A stretch of DNA of 40,590 nucleotides from an uncultured Bacillaceae bacterium (GTDB lineage: Bacteria > Bacillota > Bacilli > Caldalkalibacillales > Caldalkalibacillaceae), in NCBI GenBank assembly GCA_937967685.1, contig CALBTX010000244.1, positions 1 to 40,590 on the forward strand, given 5' to 3'. Shown here one piece after another: positions 7,111 to 15,276 of the stretch. Made by a program: the position numbers and the translations under genes. The first letter of the stretch is position 1. The number at the start of each line of letters is the position of its first letter. The notes under the pieces were generated by a model that searched no databases, was not told the origin of the DNA, and saw only the letters and a program-made list of their open reading frames with translations.

Positions 7111-9720
7111 CTAGAGACCGCACTTCAGTTGAGCGTTACAATTGTTGCACGTGTTACAGCCTCCGATCTCCTCGACCGTTCCCTGTCTGCAGATGGGGCA
7201 CGTTTCACCCACTTCCGTACCATAAGTGACTTTCGTTGACTTCAAGTCAGGAATCGTCTCCAACACATACTGCTTCGGTTTTTCCTCCACTTCCCACTCT
7301 TCGAACAGACTCTCCGGCTGCTCCTGATCTTCCGGCGTGAGGGAAAGCACCTGGGTATCCCGGGAACCGTCGACGTAAACCGTTCCTCCTTTGGCCCCTC
7401 CGCGATGCAACCGTTCATAAACCGCCTGAACCTGACTCACCGTGTAGCCTTTGGGAGCATTCACGGTTTTGCTTAAGGAACTGTCCACCCAGCGTTGAAT
7501 AATACACTGCGTATCGGCATGCTGTTCAGGTGTCAGATCCATGGCCGAGACAAACCATTCGGGAAGATTGTCCGGATCGGCATCGGGATGGCGGTCCAGA
7601 TATTCCTGAACGATGTCCGCTTTCACTTCAATAAACTTGCCCAAACGCCCCGAACGGTAATAAGTAAATGAAAAGTAAGGTTCCAACCCGGTCGAGACAC
7701 CGACCATCGTTCCCGTGGAACCGGTTGGCGCCACCGTTAATAAGTGCGAATTGCGTATGCCGTATTTCAAAATATCTTGGCGCAGTTTCTCAGGCATCCT
7801 GCGCATATAACCGGTGTTGATGAACGCTTCACGCAGCCTGTGGGTTTCTTCCTCCGTTGCACCGACGAGAAAGGGGAAGCTGCCTTTTTCCTTAGCTAAT
7901 TCCACGGACGTTTCATATGCGGTGACAGCCATCGTTTTAAATATTTGATCGACGAGTTGGTTCCCTTCTGCCGAACCGTACACTTTTTCTTCATAAATCA
8001 ATGCGTCATGAAGACCCATCACACCCAAACCAATGCGTCGTTCGCCTTTGGCCTGACGCGTGTTTTCCTCCAGGAAATAAGGGGTGGCATCGATCACGTT
8101 GTCCTGCATGCGCACACCAACGCGAACGGTTTGTTTTAATTTGTCGAAGTCAAACCGCTTTTTGTCTTTATCCACCATTTCCGCCAGATTCACTGCGGCA
8201 AGATTACAAACGGAGTAAGGCGCCAGAGGTTGTTCACCACACGGGTTGGTTGCGACCACTTTTTGTCCATACGCTTTGGCGTTCGTCATCTCGTTCGCAT
8301 TGTCAATGAAGAAAATGCCCGGCTCCGCGGAATACGTGGCGCAAATATTGATGAGCTTCCACAATTCCTTCGCCTTAATTTTTTGATAGACCCGCGTTTG
8401 ATACCCTTTTGCTTCCCACTCCCGGACGTCTCCATATTTGTGCCATTCTTCGTTATAAACTTTCATTTCCTCTTCCGTGTAATTTTCCACATCTGGAAAA
8501 CGCAGTTCATAATACTCGTCATTTTCCACGGCGTCCATAAAATCTTTTGTTAAACAGACAGAAATGTTGGCACCTGTTAAAAACTCCGGATTGTGCACTT
8601 CATACGTCCCGCCATCTGCCAGCTTCTCTTCCGCTTCCTTAATGATTTCCGCGCTGAAAGGCGCGTCTTCCATCTCCCGACTCAGTTTTAAAATGTTTTC
8701 GTACATGTCGATTTCAGTCGGTTTGAGCGGGGTGAATTTCAGCTTTTCCTGTGCCAGTTTTTTAATTTTCGGATCTTCCGCTTTTTCGATAATAAAACGC
8801 AGCACTCTCGGATTTTGCATTTTGGAAATAATAAATTCGATAATATCGGGATGCCAGCAGGCCAGCATGATCATTTGGGCCCCTCTGCGTGACCCGCCCT
8901 GTTCGACGAGATGTGTCAGCTTGGCGATGTCATCCAGCCAGGAGACGGAACCGCTGGATTTCCCATTGACCCCTTTACACAATGCTCCCCGGGGGCGCAA
9001 AGTGGAACCGTTCGTGCCGACACCCCCGCCCCGGCTCATAATCTCCATCACTTTTTTCCGATGTTCGGCAATACCGCCCCTGGAATCTTTCGGGAAGGGC
9101 ATGACGTAACAATTGAAATAAGTGACATCAGTGCCTGCGCCGGCGCCGTACAGCACCCTGCCGGCCGGAACAAAATGCATGTGCACCAGCTCATGATAAA
9201 AGTCCCGGAACGCTTTCTGGCGCTGTTCTTCATTCGTTTCAACTGCCGCCAGACCCGTGGCCACGCGTTTGGCAATCTGCTCGTAGAAGATTTCCAAAGG
9301 TTTTTCAACGACATCTAAATTCACTTCGATAATACCTGTTTCGATTTGTTCAGGATCTTCCAACACGCCCCGGAAGGACTCGTCCACTCGCACTCGGGCC
9401 ATGTTGGTCCCTCGGTCAAAACCGATCACAATGCCGTATCCTCTGGCCGGAAACTTCGGATCTTCCTTGACGGTCAGGACGACAAAGTCTCCCTGCTTTA
9501 AAGTCGTTTTTTCGATATCTTTGAAAGCATAGCGATCAAGCATCACCAATCTGGAAACACCGCTCAAGGTTCGGTGCATATCCGGCGTTATCGGGTGCAC
9601 CTGAGGAAATTTTTTTATGTCTTCATTCAGTCTTTCGATGTCTATCTGTGTTCGCAAGGACATTTCTTTGAATGCAGCCTGATCATTTTGAACGTTTTCA
9701 GTCATAAATGTTGTACTCAT
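7111..9720 (-). CDS. nrdJ: Adenosylcobalamin-dependent (class II) ribonucleotide reductase
   Basis: An 869-residue reductase that makes deoxyribonucleotides using a thiyl radical generated from coenzyme B12, so it needs no oxygen and no small subunit. Visible elements in order are: an N-terminal extension of about 180 residues; FNCYVMP, an active-site cysteine; RGGGVGTNGSTLRPRGA; SVSWLDDIAKLTHLVEQGGSRRGAQM; NPCGEQPLAPYSVCNLAAVNL, with the radical cysteine and catalytic glutamate; and the phosphate loop APTGSTGTMVGVSTGLEP. A cysteine-rich tail follows (CPICRQGTVEEIGGCNTCNNC, then LKCGL at the end), combining a likely zinc finger with a possible redox shuttle. The ATG at 9720 is preferred, with AAGGAAGG upstream; the frame extends to 9774 without a ribosome site. 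Two NrdR boxes lie about 190-240 bases upstream. Confidence 0.95.
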   Translation of the reverse strand: MSTTFMTENVQNDQAAFKEMSLRTQIDIERLNEDIKKFPQVHPITPDMHRTLSGVSRLVMLDRYAFKDIEKTTLKQGDFVVLTVKEDPKFPARGYGIVIGFDRGTNMARVRVDESFRGVLEDPEQIETGIIEVNLDVVEKPLEIFYEQIAKRVATGLAAVETNEEQRQKAFRDFYHELVHMHFVPAGRVLYGAGAGTDVTYFNCYVMPFPKDSRGGIAEHRKKVMEIMSRGGGVGTNGSTLRPRGALCKGVNGKSSGSVSWLDDIAKLTHLVEQGGSRRGAQMIMLACWHPDIIEFIISKMQNPRVLRFIIEKAEDPKIKKLAQEKLKFTPLKPTEIDMYENILKLSREMEDAPFSAEIIKEAEEKLADGGTYEVHNPEFLTGANISVCLTKDFMDAVENDEYYELRFPDVENYTEEEMKVYNEEWHKYGDVREWEAKGYQTRVYQKIKAKELWKLINICATYSAEPGIFFIDNANEMTNAKAYGQKVVATNPCGEQPLAPYSVCNLAAVNLAEMVDKDKKRFDFDKLKQTVRVGVRMQDNVIDATPYFLEENTRQAKGERRIGLGVMGLHDALIYEEKVYGSAEGNQLVDQIFKTMAVTAYETSVELAKEKGSFPFLVGATEEETHRLREAFINTGYMRRMPEKLRQDILKYGIRNSHLLTVAPTGSTGTMVGVSTGLEPYFSFTYYRSGRLGKFIEVKADIVQEYLDRHPDADPDNLPEWFVSAMDLTPEQHADTQCIIQRWVDSSLSKTVNAPKGYTVSQVQAVYERLHRGGAKGGTVYVDGSRDTQVLSLTPEDQEQPESLFEEWEVEEKPKQYVLETIPDLKSTKVTYGTEVGETCPICRQGTVEEIGGCNTCNNCNAQLKCGL

Positions 9721-9732
9721 GGAAACCTTCCT

Positions 9733-9780
9733 TTCGACATACTTCGACATACTGCTCTGACATTCCAAGGACATTCCAAT
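9733..9780. repeat. Two short tandem duplications in the nrdJ leader
   Basis: TTCGACATAC is repeated exactly head to tail (9733-9742, 9743-9752). An 11-base unit is doubled a little further on (GACATTCCAAG 9759-9769, GACATTCCAAT 9770-9780). Confidence 0.85.
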
Positions 9781-9908
9781 CCAGCTTGGACATCGATATT
9801 GTCATTTGACAACAAGGGGGCTTCACGATGGAGAGCATGACTGATTTATAGTCGTTCCCTTGTTCAAGATGGTATATTTACCATATCATAGTAGAAACGA
9901 AAAAACAA

Positions 9909-9950
9909 CAACATATAGTATTAATTTTTTCAGACATATACCATATATTG
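9909..9950 (-). promoter_or_regulatory. Tandem NrdR boxes controlling nrdJ
   Basis: Two near-consensus NrdR boxes (core C-w-A-t-A-T-a-T-w-G) lie on the minus strand: CAATATATGG (9950-9941) and CTATATGTTG (9918-9909). Each core has one mismatch. Their centres are 32 bases apart, about three helical turns, the spacing described for paired NrdR boxes. NrdR is the ATP/dATP-sensing repressor of ribonucleotide reductase genes. A possible -10, TATGAT (9890-9885), lies just downstream. The rest of the 449-base spacer (9721-10169) holds short repeats and the dat ribosome site; I saw no cobalamin riboswitch. Confidence 0.8.
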
Positions 9951-10169
9951 AGTATGGAACAGAAACACAGCGTTTCGTCAAATTTGAAATTTTCCTCTTT
10001 AACACGTTTGCTCCGATTAACTCCCGGAAACTTGTCCAACGTCTTTTTATCTACTTTTTTCAGAGGTTGCCTTTTCTGACAAATTTTGCGTCCCCAATTA
10101 CCCCAAATTATTTCTTGAAGAAACCCATTTTTGATACAATGAACATATCATCAAAAGGAGGCGTTTGGC

Positions 10170-11039
10170 ATGCACCCGAAAGACCAGGTTGTTCTGATGA
10201 ATGACGAATGGAAACCGAGAGATCAAGCCTTCGTTGATATCGAAGATCGCGGTTATCAATTTGGAGATGGGATTTATGAAGTCATTCGCGTGTACGACGG
10301 AAAAATGTTTATGGCTAGTGAACATGTGCATCGTTTGGAGCGCAGTGCTCGGGAAATCGGCTTGACCCTCCCTTACCCGAGAGCGCGGTTGATCGGTCAT
10401 CTGGAAGAACTGATCAGCCGCAACGGCTTGAAAGAAGGTTTTATTTATGTGCAAATCACTCGAGGTTCGGCCCCGAGAATGCACCATTTTCCTCAAAAGC
10501 TTACGCCCCCGCAGCTTGTCGCCTACACAAAAGATGCACAGCGGCCCGTTGAACTGCAGCAGAATGGGGTGCGGGCCATCCTCACGCCAGATATTCGCTG
10601 GTTACGCTGTGACATTAAAACGATCAACCTGCTCGGCAACGTATTAGCCAAAGAGGAAGCGGCCAAACAAAATGCATATGAAGCGATTCTGCATCGTGAA
10701 CACACGGTCACTGAAGGAAGTTCGACGAATGTGTTTATCGTTCAGGACGGTGTGCTGTACACCCATCCGGCCACACATCTCATTTTAAACGGAATAACAA
10801 GGCAGAAAGTGATCGCTTTATGTCGCAAACTCAAACTCGACATTCGCGAACAACCGTTTACCGTCGCTGAACTACTCCGCGCTGATGAAGTGTTTATCAC
10901 GAGCACGACGAACGAAATCATGCCGGTCATTCGTATTAACGAAAAAGAGATAGGCCCCGGCATTGCGGGACCTTTCACAATCAAACTGCAGGAAGCATTT
11001 CAGGAAGACATCGACAGGGTGGCATACGCCCGTCACTAA
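10170..11039 (+). CDS. dat: D-amino acid aminotransferase
   Basis: A 289-residue fold-type IV PLP aminotransferase that interconverts D-alanine and D-glutamate via pyruvate and 2-oxoglutarate, supplying D-amino acids for the cell wall. The catalytic lysine is Lys150 in RCDIKTINLLGN. VTEGSSTNVFIV carries the conserved glutamate and phosphate loop. The C-terminal segment TSTTNEIMPVIRINEKEIG is typical of Dat rather than of branched-chain aminotransferase. AAAGGAGG lies 7-8 bases before the ATG. It is a single plus-strand gene between nrdJ and lipM. A TACAAT at 10135-10140 might be its -10, but no good -35 goes with it. Confidence 0.93.
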   Translation: MHPKDQVVLMNDEWKPRDQAFVDIEDRGYQFGDGIYEVIRVYDGKMFMASEHVHRLERSAREIGLTLPYPRARLIGHLEELISRNGLKEGFIYVQITRGSAPRMHHFPQKLTPPQLVAYTKDAQRPVELQQNGVRAILTPDIRWLRCDIKTINLLGNVLAKEEAAKQNAYEAILHREHTVTEGSSTNVFIVQDGVLYTHPATHLILNGITRQKVIALCRKLKLDIREQPFTVAELLRADEVFITSTTNEIMPVIRINEKEIGPGIAGPFTIKLQEAFQEDIDRVAYARH

Positions 11040-11111
11040 CGCTAACGCCTAGAGGTGGGATTTTTCGGGTCAACCTTTCTTCTAAAATGACTGTGTTACT
11101 TTTAAAATAAG

Positions 11112-11139
11112 TACGTTTACTGACTTGCGTTTACTTTCG
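11112..11139. repeat. 14-bp imperfect tandem repeat at the 3' end of lipM
   Basis: TACGTTTACTGACT (11112-11125) is followed by TGCGTTTACTTTCG (11126-11139). The shared core CGTTTACT appears in both units, and the second copy covers the lipM stop codon. Confidence 0.6.
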
Positions 11140-11967
11140 AAAATTCCAATCGTCATGCCCGTACTTGGTGCGGACTAACTCAGCGATCAATTTTTTTTCT
11201 TCTTCGGTTAAGTCGTCTTCTGCCAATTGTATGTTAAAACCCTGCTCAAAACCGGCATAAAAAGCCTGCTTGACTTCGTCTATGCTCACGGGGGTGGACA
11301 GAAGCTGGTTGATGGCCACCGCTTTTTTGGAAAAATTTTCTCTCAGGCGCTGTCTGACACGCTCGCTTGGAAACTGAATAACATCGAAGAGCATCTCCTC
11401 GTCTACATCCATTAAAATAGCGCCGTGCTGTAAAATGACGCCTTTTTGTCTCGTTTGAGCACTGCCAGCCACCTTTCTCCCCTCGACGACAAGTTCATAC
11501 CAGGATGAAGCATCGAAACAGACGGCCGATCGTGGATTGGTCAACACTGCTTTCTGTTCTTCAGTTTCAGGCGTGGAGAAATAAGCATCCAAACCGATGT
11601 TTCGAAAACCGTAAAGCAAACCTAAGCTAATGACCCGGTATGCCTCGGTCACGGAGGAAGGCATGCCCGGGTAGTCCTCACTGACAACGACGCTGTACGT
11701 TAATTCTTGATCATGCAAAACAGCTCTTCCCCCGGTCATTCGGCGGACAAAACCCAAGCCGTGTCTCTCAACCCCCTCCATGTTAATTTCTTTGTCCACT
11801 TTTTGAAAATAGCCGATGGAAAGCGTCGGAGGATCCCAACCGTAAAAACGGACTGTCGGTGGCACTTGACCTTGACTGTGTAAAATGAGCATCGCCTCAT
11901 CAATGGCCATATTCACAGCCGGATCATTCAAACCTGAATCGATAAACCGCCATGCCGTCCTCGTCAC
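11131..11967 (-). CDS. lipM: Octanoyl-ACP:GcvH N-octanoyltransferase LipM
   Basis: A 278-residue protein of the biotin/lipoyl transferase family. The nucleophile is Cys150 in SAVCFDASSWYELVVEGRKVAGSAQ, with the conserved lysine at 165. RRMTGGRAVLHDQELTYSV forms the lipoyl-binding loop. LipM moves octanoate from acyl-ACP to the glycine cleavage H protein, the first step of lipoate assembly in Bacillus. The presence of the cysteine and the arrangement of these motifs separate it from LipB and from lipoate ligase LplA. It lies next to the gcv genes, as yqhM does in B. subtilis, although here a lactate permease is interposed. The divergent lactate permease shares its upstream region. Confidence 0.93.
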   Translation of the reverse strand: MTRTAWRFIDSGLNDPAVNMAIDEAMLILHSQGQVPPTVRFYGWDPPTLSIGYFQKVDKEINMEGVERHGLGFVRRMTGGRAVLHDQELTYSVVVSEDYPGMPSSVTEAYRVISLGLLYGFRNIGLDAYFSTPETEEQKAVLTNPRSAVCFDASSWYELVVEGRKVAGSAQTRQKGVILQHGAILMDVDEEMLFDVIQFPSERVRQRLRENFSKKAVAINQLLSTPVSIDEVKQAFYAGFEQGFNIQLAEDDLTEEEKKLIAELVRTKYGHDDWNFRK

Positions 11968-12007
11968 TTCGATTCCCCCGTTGTCAAAAATGGATCATGA
12001 TCGTGAT

Positions 12008-12036
12008 TTAACCTTAACAGATGGTTGCGTTATAAT
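12008..12036 (+). promoter_or_regulatory. Probable sigma-A promoter of the lactate permease gene
   Basis: TTAACC (12008-12013), a 17-base spacer and a perfect TATAAT (12031-12036). The predicted start would give a leader of about 165 bases that contains the 24-bp repeat. Confidence 0.6.
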
Positions 12037-12107
12037 TGAAATATTGAAACATGACAGAACACGTGCATTTTCGTTTTCATCGTATAGGGAAAGTGGCAGC
12101 ACGTCAA

Positions 12108-12178
12108 GTTGGGATAATGAAAACGATACTGCTTGGGATAAAGACAAGGATACTTCTTGAAATAAAGAAAAGGATATT
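12108..12178. repeat. 24-bp imperfect tandem repeat in the lactate permease leader
   Basis: Units begin at 12125 (GATACTGCTTGGGATAAAGA...), 12149 (GATACTTCTTGAAATAAAGA...) and 12173 (GATATTTC, partial). A degenerate earlier copy of TTGGGATAA lies at 12109. The period is exactly 24 bases. Confidence 0.75.
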
Positions 12179-12209
12179 TCAGTGTTTTATGAAGAGGAGG
12201 GGCTTATGT

Positions 12210-13772
12210 ATGTGGGAGGTCGGAGTGTCGTTAGCGCCTTTAATCATCATTTTTATCCTCTTGTTTTTGTTGAAACAAACGGTGGTCCGGGCTGGATTGG
12301 GCGCTTATGTTTTTACAGTCCTGTTGACCTTTGTCGCACCCTCATTCACTGTGAGCACAGCAGACATTTTGACTTCCACAATACAAGGTATCCTCATTTC
12401 CTCTATCGTCGCCTACGTGCTCTTATTCGGTATATTACTGTTTCACCTGATGAAAGAAGCGGGGGCCATCGAGGCCATTGCCACCTTCGTCTCCAACGCC
12501 ACGCAAGACCCGGTCAGACAGGTGCTTTTGCTCGTTGTCGCTTTCTCTCCGCTGGTTGAATCAGCCAGTGGCTTTGGCATCGCGATTATCGTCGTCGCTC
12601 CGATCATGGTCGCCTTGGGCTTCAGCCCGTTCAAAGCGACGATGCTCGCTTTGGTCAGTTTAAGCGCCGTGCCGTGGGGGGCTTTGGCAACGGGCACCGT
12701 CATCGGGGCCACCATCAGCGGTATCCCCCTGCATGACATGGGCTCCGGCAGTGCGCTGTTAAGTGTCCCCACCTTCTTTTATTTTGCCTTTGTAGCTGTT
12801 TATCTCGCCAACGGCTGGCAGGGCATCAAAGCACGGTGGGCGGAAGTGATAGCAGTGGCCGCCTCTTTATCCGTTTCCGTCTGGCTCTTTAGCACGTATG
12901 TCAGCGTAGAGTTGGCCGGCGTGTTTGCTGCCCTGGTTGCGATCGGCATCCAATTGCTTTTCATTCGTCTGTCACACGGCCAAACCTGCGGGCAAAAGCT
13001 CAAACAAAATAAAGCCCTTTTATCCGGGGAAGCTCAGTCTGAAATCTCCGTCGCAGAGGCAACGGAAAAAAACATGCAGCCAAAGCATCACGTTCAAAAC
13101 ATCGTCCTCGCTTTAAGTCCGTATTTATTTCTGACGCTGCTTCTGCTTTTGTCCAGACTGGTTCCCTTTGTCGAACATTTTTTGCGATCGCAATGGGTGA
13201 TCGATTTACCCGCATACTCGTTTACGCTTCCGGTGTTGTATTCCCCCGGATTCATTCTGCTGCTTGCCTGTTTATTTACCATCCTCATTTTTCAAACGCG
13301 ATTACCGACCATACGTACAGCATGTCGTCATACTTTAAAACAATGGGTACCCGTTGTCCTGACAACGATCTTTTTTGTGGCCACGTCTGAAGTGATGTTC
13401 GTCTCCGGCATGACGAGCACCCTTGCCCAGGCCACAGCGGCAGCGTTCGGTACGGCTTTTATGTTCCTATCCCCGTTGTTGGGCGGAATGGGTGGCTTCC
13501 TGACCGGGACGAACACCGCGGCCAACGCAATGTTTATCCATTTGCAGATGCAGACGGCACAGCAGCTGGACATCTCGGCTGAGCTGTTTGCCTATGCCAA
13601 CAATGTCAGTTCCGCGCATCTGACGATGGCTTCCCCTTCACGCATTTTATTGGGAGCCTCTGTGTGCGGCATCCCCTCCGCAGAAAACGAACTGTTGGCA
13701 AAAACAATCCTTATTGCCCTCGGTTCACTCGTTTTGGTTGCCGGCGGAATGATCCTCCTCTCTTTGTTCTAA
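12210..13772 (+). CDS. lctP: L-lactate permease (LctP family)
   Basis: A 520-residue polytopic membrane protein with roughly 12-14 hydrophobic segments. LctP signatures are visible: VAFSPLVESASGFGIAIIVVAPIMVALGFSP, SAVPWGALATGTVIG and the C-terminal GGMGGFLTGTNTAANAMF with SSAHLTMASPSRI. The family takes up L-lactate or glycolate by proton symport. The ATG at 12210 has AGGAGG at a good distance (12193-12200) and begins directly before the first membrane segment. The open frame upstream to 12051 covers the 24-bp repeat and has no ribosome site. A hydrophilic loop lies near residues 260-300. It is a single gene with its own promoter, and no lactate dehydrogenase or lut genes lie nearby. Confidence 0.92.
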   Translation: MWEVGVSLAPLIIIFILLFLLKQTVVRAGLGAYVFTVLLTFVAPSFTVSTADILTSTIQGILISSIVAYVLLFGILLFHLMKEAGAIEAIATFVSNATQDPVRQVLLLVVAFSPLVESASGFGIAIIVVAPIMVALGFSPFKATMLALVSLSAVPWGALATGTVIGATISGIPLHDMGSGSALLSVPTFFYFAFVAVYLANGWQGIKARWAEVIAVAASLSVSVWLFSTYVSVELAGVFAALVAIGIQLLFIRLSHGQTCGQKLKQNKALLSGEAQSEISVAEATEKNMQPKHHVQNIVLALSPYLFLTLLLLLSRLVPFVEHFLRSQWVIDLPAYSFTLPVLYSPGFILLLACLFTILIFQTRLPTIRTACRHTLKQWVPVVLTTIFFVATSEVMFVSGMTSTLAQATAAAFGTAFMFLSPLLGGMGGFLTGTNTAANAMFIHLQMQTAQQLDISAELFAYANNVSSAHLTMASPSRILLGASVCGIPSAENELLAKTILIALGSLVLVAGGMILLSLF

Positions 13773-13809
13773 GCTATTTGGATGAGCGCGCCGACCGTGC
13801 CGATGGCTT

Positions 13810-15276
13810 TCAGCCCTCCTTCCACCTTAACACCGGTTTGCGCGCGGCCGTCACCTCGTCCAGGCGGCTGACGACAGTGTTGTGCGGGGCTTCTTGAACA
13901 GTTTCCGGATTCTCCTCCACTTCCTTGGCAATTTGGATCATCACTTCGATAAACTCATCCAGCGTTTCTTTGGACTCCGTTTCCGTCGGTTCGATCATCA
14001 AACATTCTTCAACGATGAGCGGGAAGTAAATGGTCGGCGGGTGGTAACCGAAATCGAGCAACCGTTTGGCGATGTCCAGCGTGCGCACGCCCAGTTTCTT
14101 CTGCCGCTTGCCGGAGAGGACGAATTCATGCTTGCAATGCCTGTCATACGGCAGATCGTAGTAAGGGGCCAGTTTGCGCATCATATAATTCGCATTTAAG
14201 ACCGCATATTCCGACACTTGGCGCAACCCCTCCGCCCCCATCGTCCGAATGTAGGCATAGGCGCGCACGTTGATGCCAAAATGGCCGTAGTACGCTTTAA
14301 CCCGACCGATTGAATCCGGCCGATCATCATTCAATGTATATCGATCACCTTCCCGACTGATCAGCGGGCGGGGTAAATAGGGCATGAGCGCTTTCTTCAC
14401 CCCGACGGGTCCGGAACCCGGTCCTCCTCCGCCGTGAGGCGTGGTGAACGTTTTGTGCAAATTGAGATGAACGACGTCAAAGCCCATATCCCCCGGCCGT
14501 GTATAGCCCAGGATGGCGTTGGCGTTCGCCCCGTCATAATAAAGCAGGCCTCCTGCTTCATGAACAATCCGGGCCATCTCCACGATATCTTCTTCAAACA
14601 GGCCTAACGTGTTCGGATTGGTCAACATCAGTGCCGCCGTATCCGGACCGACGACTCGTTTCAAATCTTCGACGGCAACCAATCCCTGCTCGGTGGAGGA
14701 CACGGTGATCGTTTCAAAACCGGCCATCTTGGCACTGGCCGGATTCGTTCCGTGCGCTGAATCGGGGACAATCACCTTCGTGCGCTGCTCCCCTTCCCCT
14801 CTGGCATGGTGATAAGCGCGGATCATCATCAAACCCGTCCATTCCCCCTGGGCGCCTGCAGCCGGTTGTAACGTGACCGCATCCATGCCCGTAATTTCCT
14901 TCAAATATTCTTGCAGCTCAAACATCAATTGCAAAGCCCCTTGCACACTTTCTTCCGGCTGATACGGATGGATTCGGGCGAAACCGGGATCACGGACCAC
15001 GTCTTCGTGAATTTTCGGATTGTATTTCATCGTGCAGGAACCGAGCGGGTAGAAACCGGAGTCCACACCGTGATTACGCGTGGACAACTGGGTGTAATGA
15101 CGGACCAGCTGCAGTTCGGAAACTTCGGGTAACTCAGCCGGTTGTTCGCGCAGAAACCGAGGCGGGATCACTTCCGTGACATCCACCTCCGGCACATCGT
15201 TTTCCGGTAACCCATGTGCCATCCGCCCGGGCTTGCTCCTTTCGAAAATCAAAGGGCTGTCCTCGCGCCTATTCAT
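13810..15276 (-). CDS. gcvPB: Glycine dehydrogenase (decarboxylating) subunit 2
   Basis: A 488-residue C-terminal half of the split P protein, the PLP subunit of the glycine cleavage complex, which decarboxylates glycine and passes the aminomethyl group to lipoylated GcvH. The PLP lysine is Lys275 in HLNLHKTFTTPHGGGGPGSGPVG. NHGVDSGFYPLGSCTMKYNP and PAAGAQGEWTGLM are family signatures. It overlaps gcvPA by 8 bases (15269-15276), so translation is coupled. It is the last gene of the riboswitch-controlled unit gcvT-gcvPA-gcvPB and converges on lctP 37 bases away, without a clear terminator. Confidence 0.97.
   Translation of the reverse strand: MNRREDSPLIFERSKPGRMAHGLPENDVPEVDVTEVIPPRFLREQPAELPEVSELQLVRHYTQLSTRNHGVDSGFYPLGSCTMKYNPKIHEDVVRDPGFARIHPYQPEESVQGALQLMFELQEYLKEITGMDAVTLQPAAGAQGEWTGLMMIRAYHHARGEGEQRTKVIVPDSAHGTNPASAKMAGFETITVSSTEQGLVAVEDLKRVVGPDTAALMLTNPNTLGLFEEDIVEMARIVHEAGGLLYYDGANANAILGYTRPGDMGFDVVHLNLHKTFTTPHGGGGPGSGPVGVKKALMPYLPRPLISREGDRYTLNDDRPDSIGRVKAYYGHFGINVRAYAYIRTMGAEGLRQVSEYAVLNANYMMRKLAPYYDLPYDRHCKHEFVLSGKRQKKLGVRTLDIAKRLLDFGYHPPTIYFPLIVEECLMIEPTETESKETLDEFIEVMIQIAKEVEENPETVQEAPHNTVVSRLDEVTAARKPVLRWKEG

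Noticed and set aside
8564..9109. Long open frame (181 codons) opposite nrdJ, and similar frames at 15968-16468, 33118-33864 and 36868-37503
   Set aside because: They lie wholly or mostly antisense to well-supported genes, have no proper ribosome sites and show no recognisable protein features.
9721..10169. Cobalamin riboswitch upstream of the B12-dependent reductase
   Set aside because: I searched both strands of the spacer for the B12-box core and the GCCACTG motif and saw neither; the NrdR boxes explain the regulation better.
13773..13809. Bidirectional terminator between lctP and gcvPB
   Set aside because: A 7-bp stem with a wobble can be drawn (AAGCTAT/ATGGCTT), but there is no T run and the loop is GC-rich and irregular.
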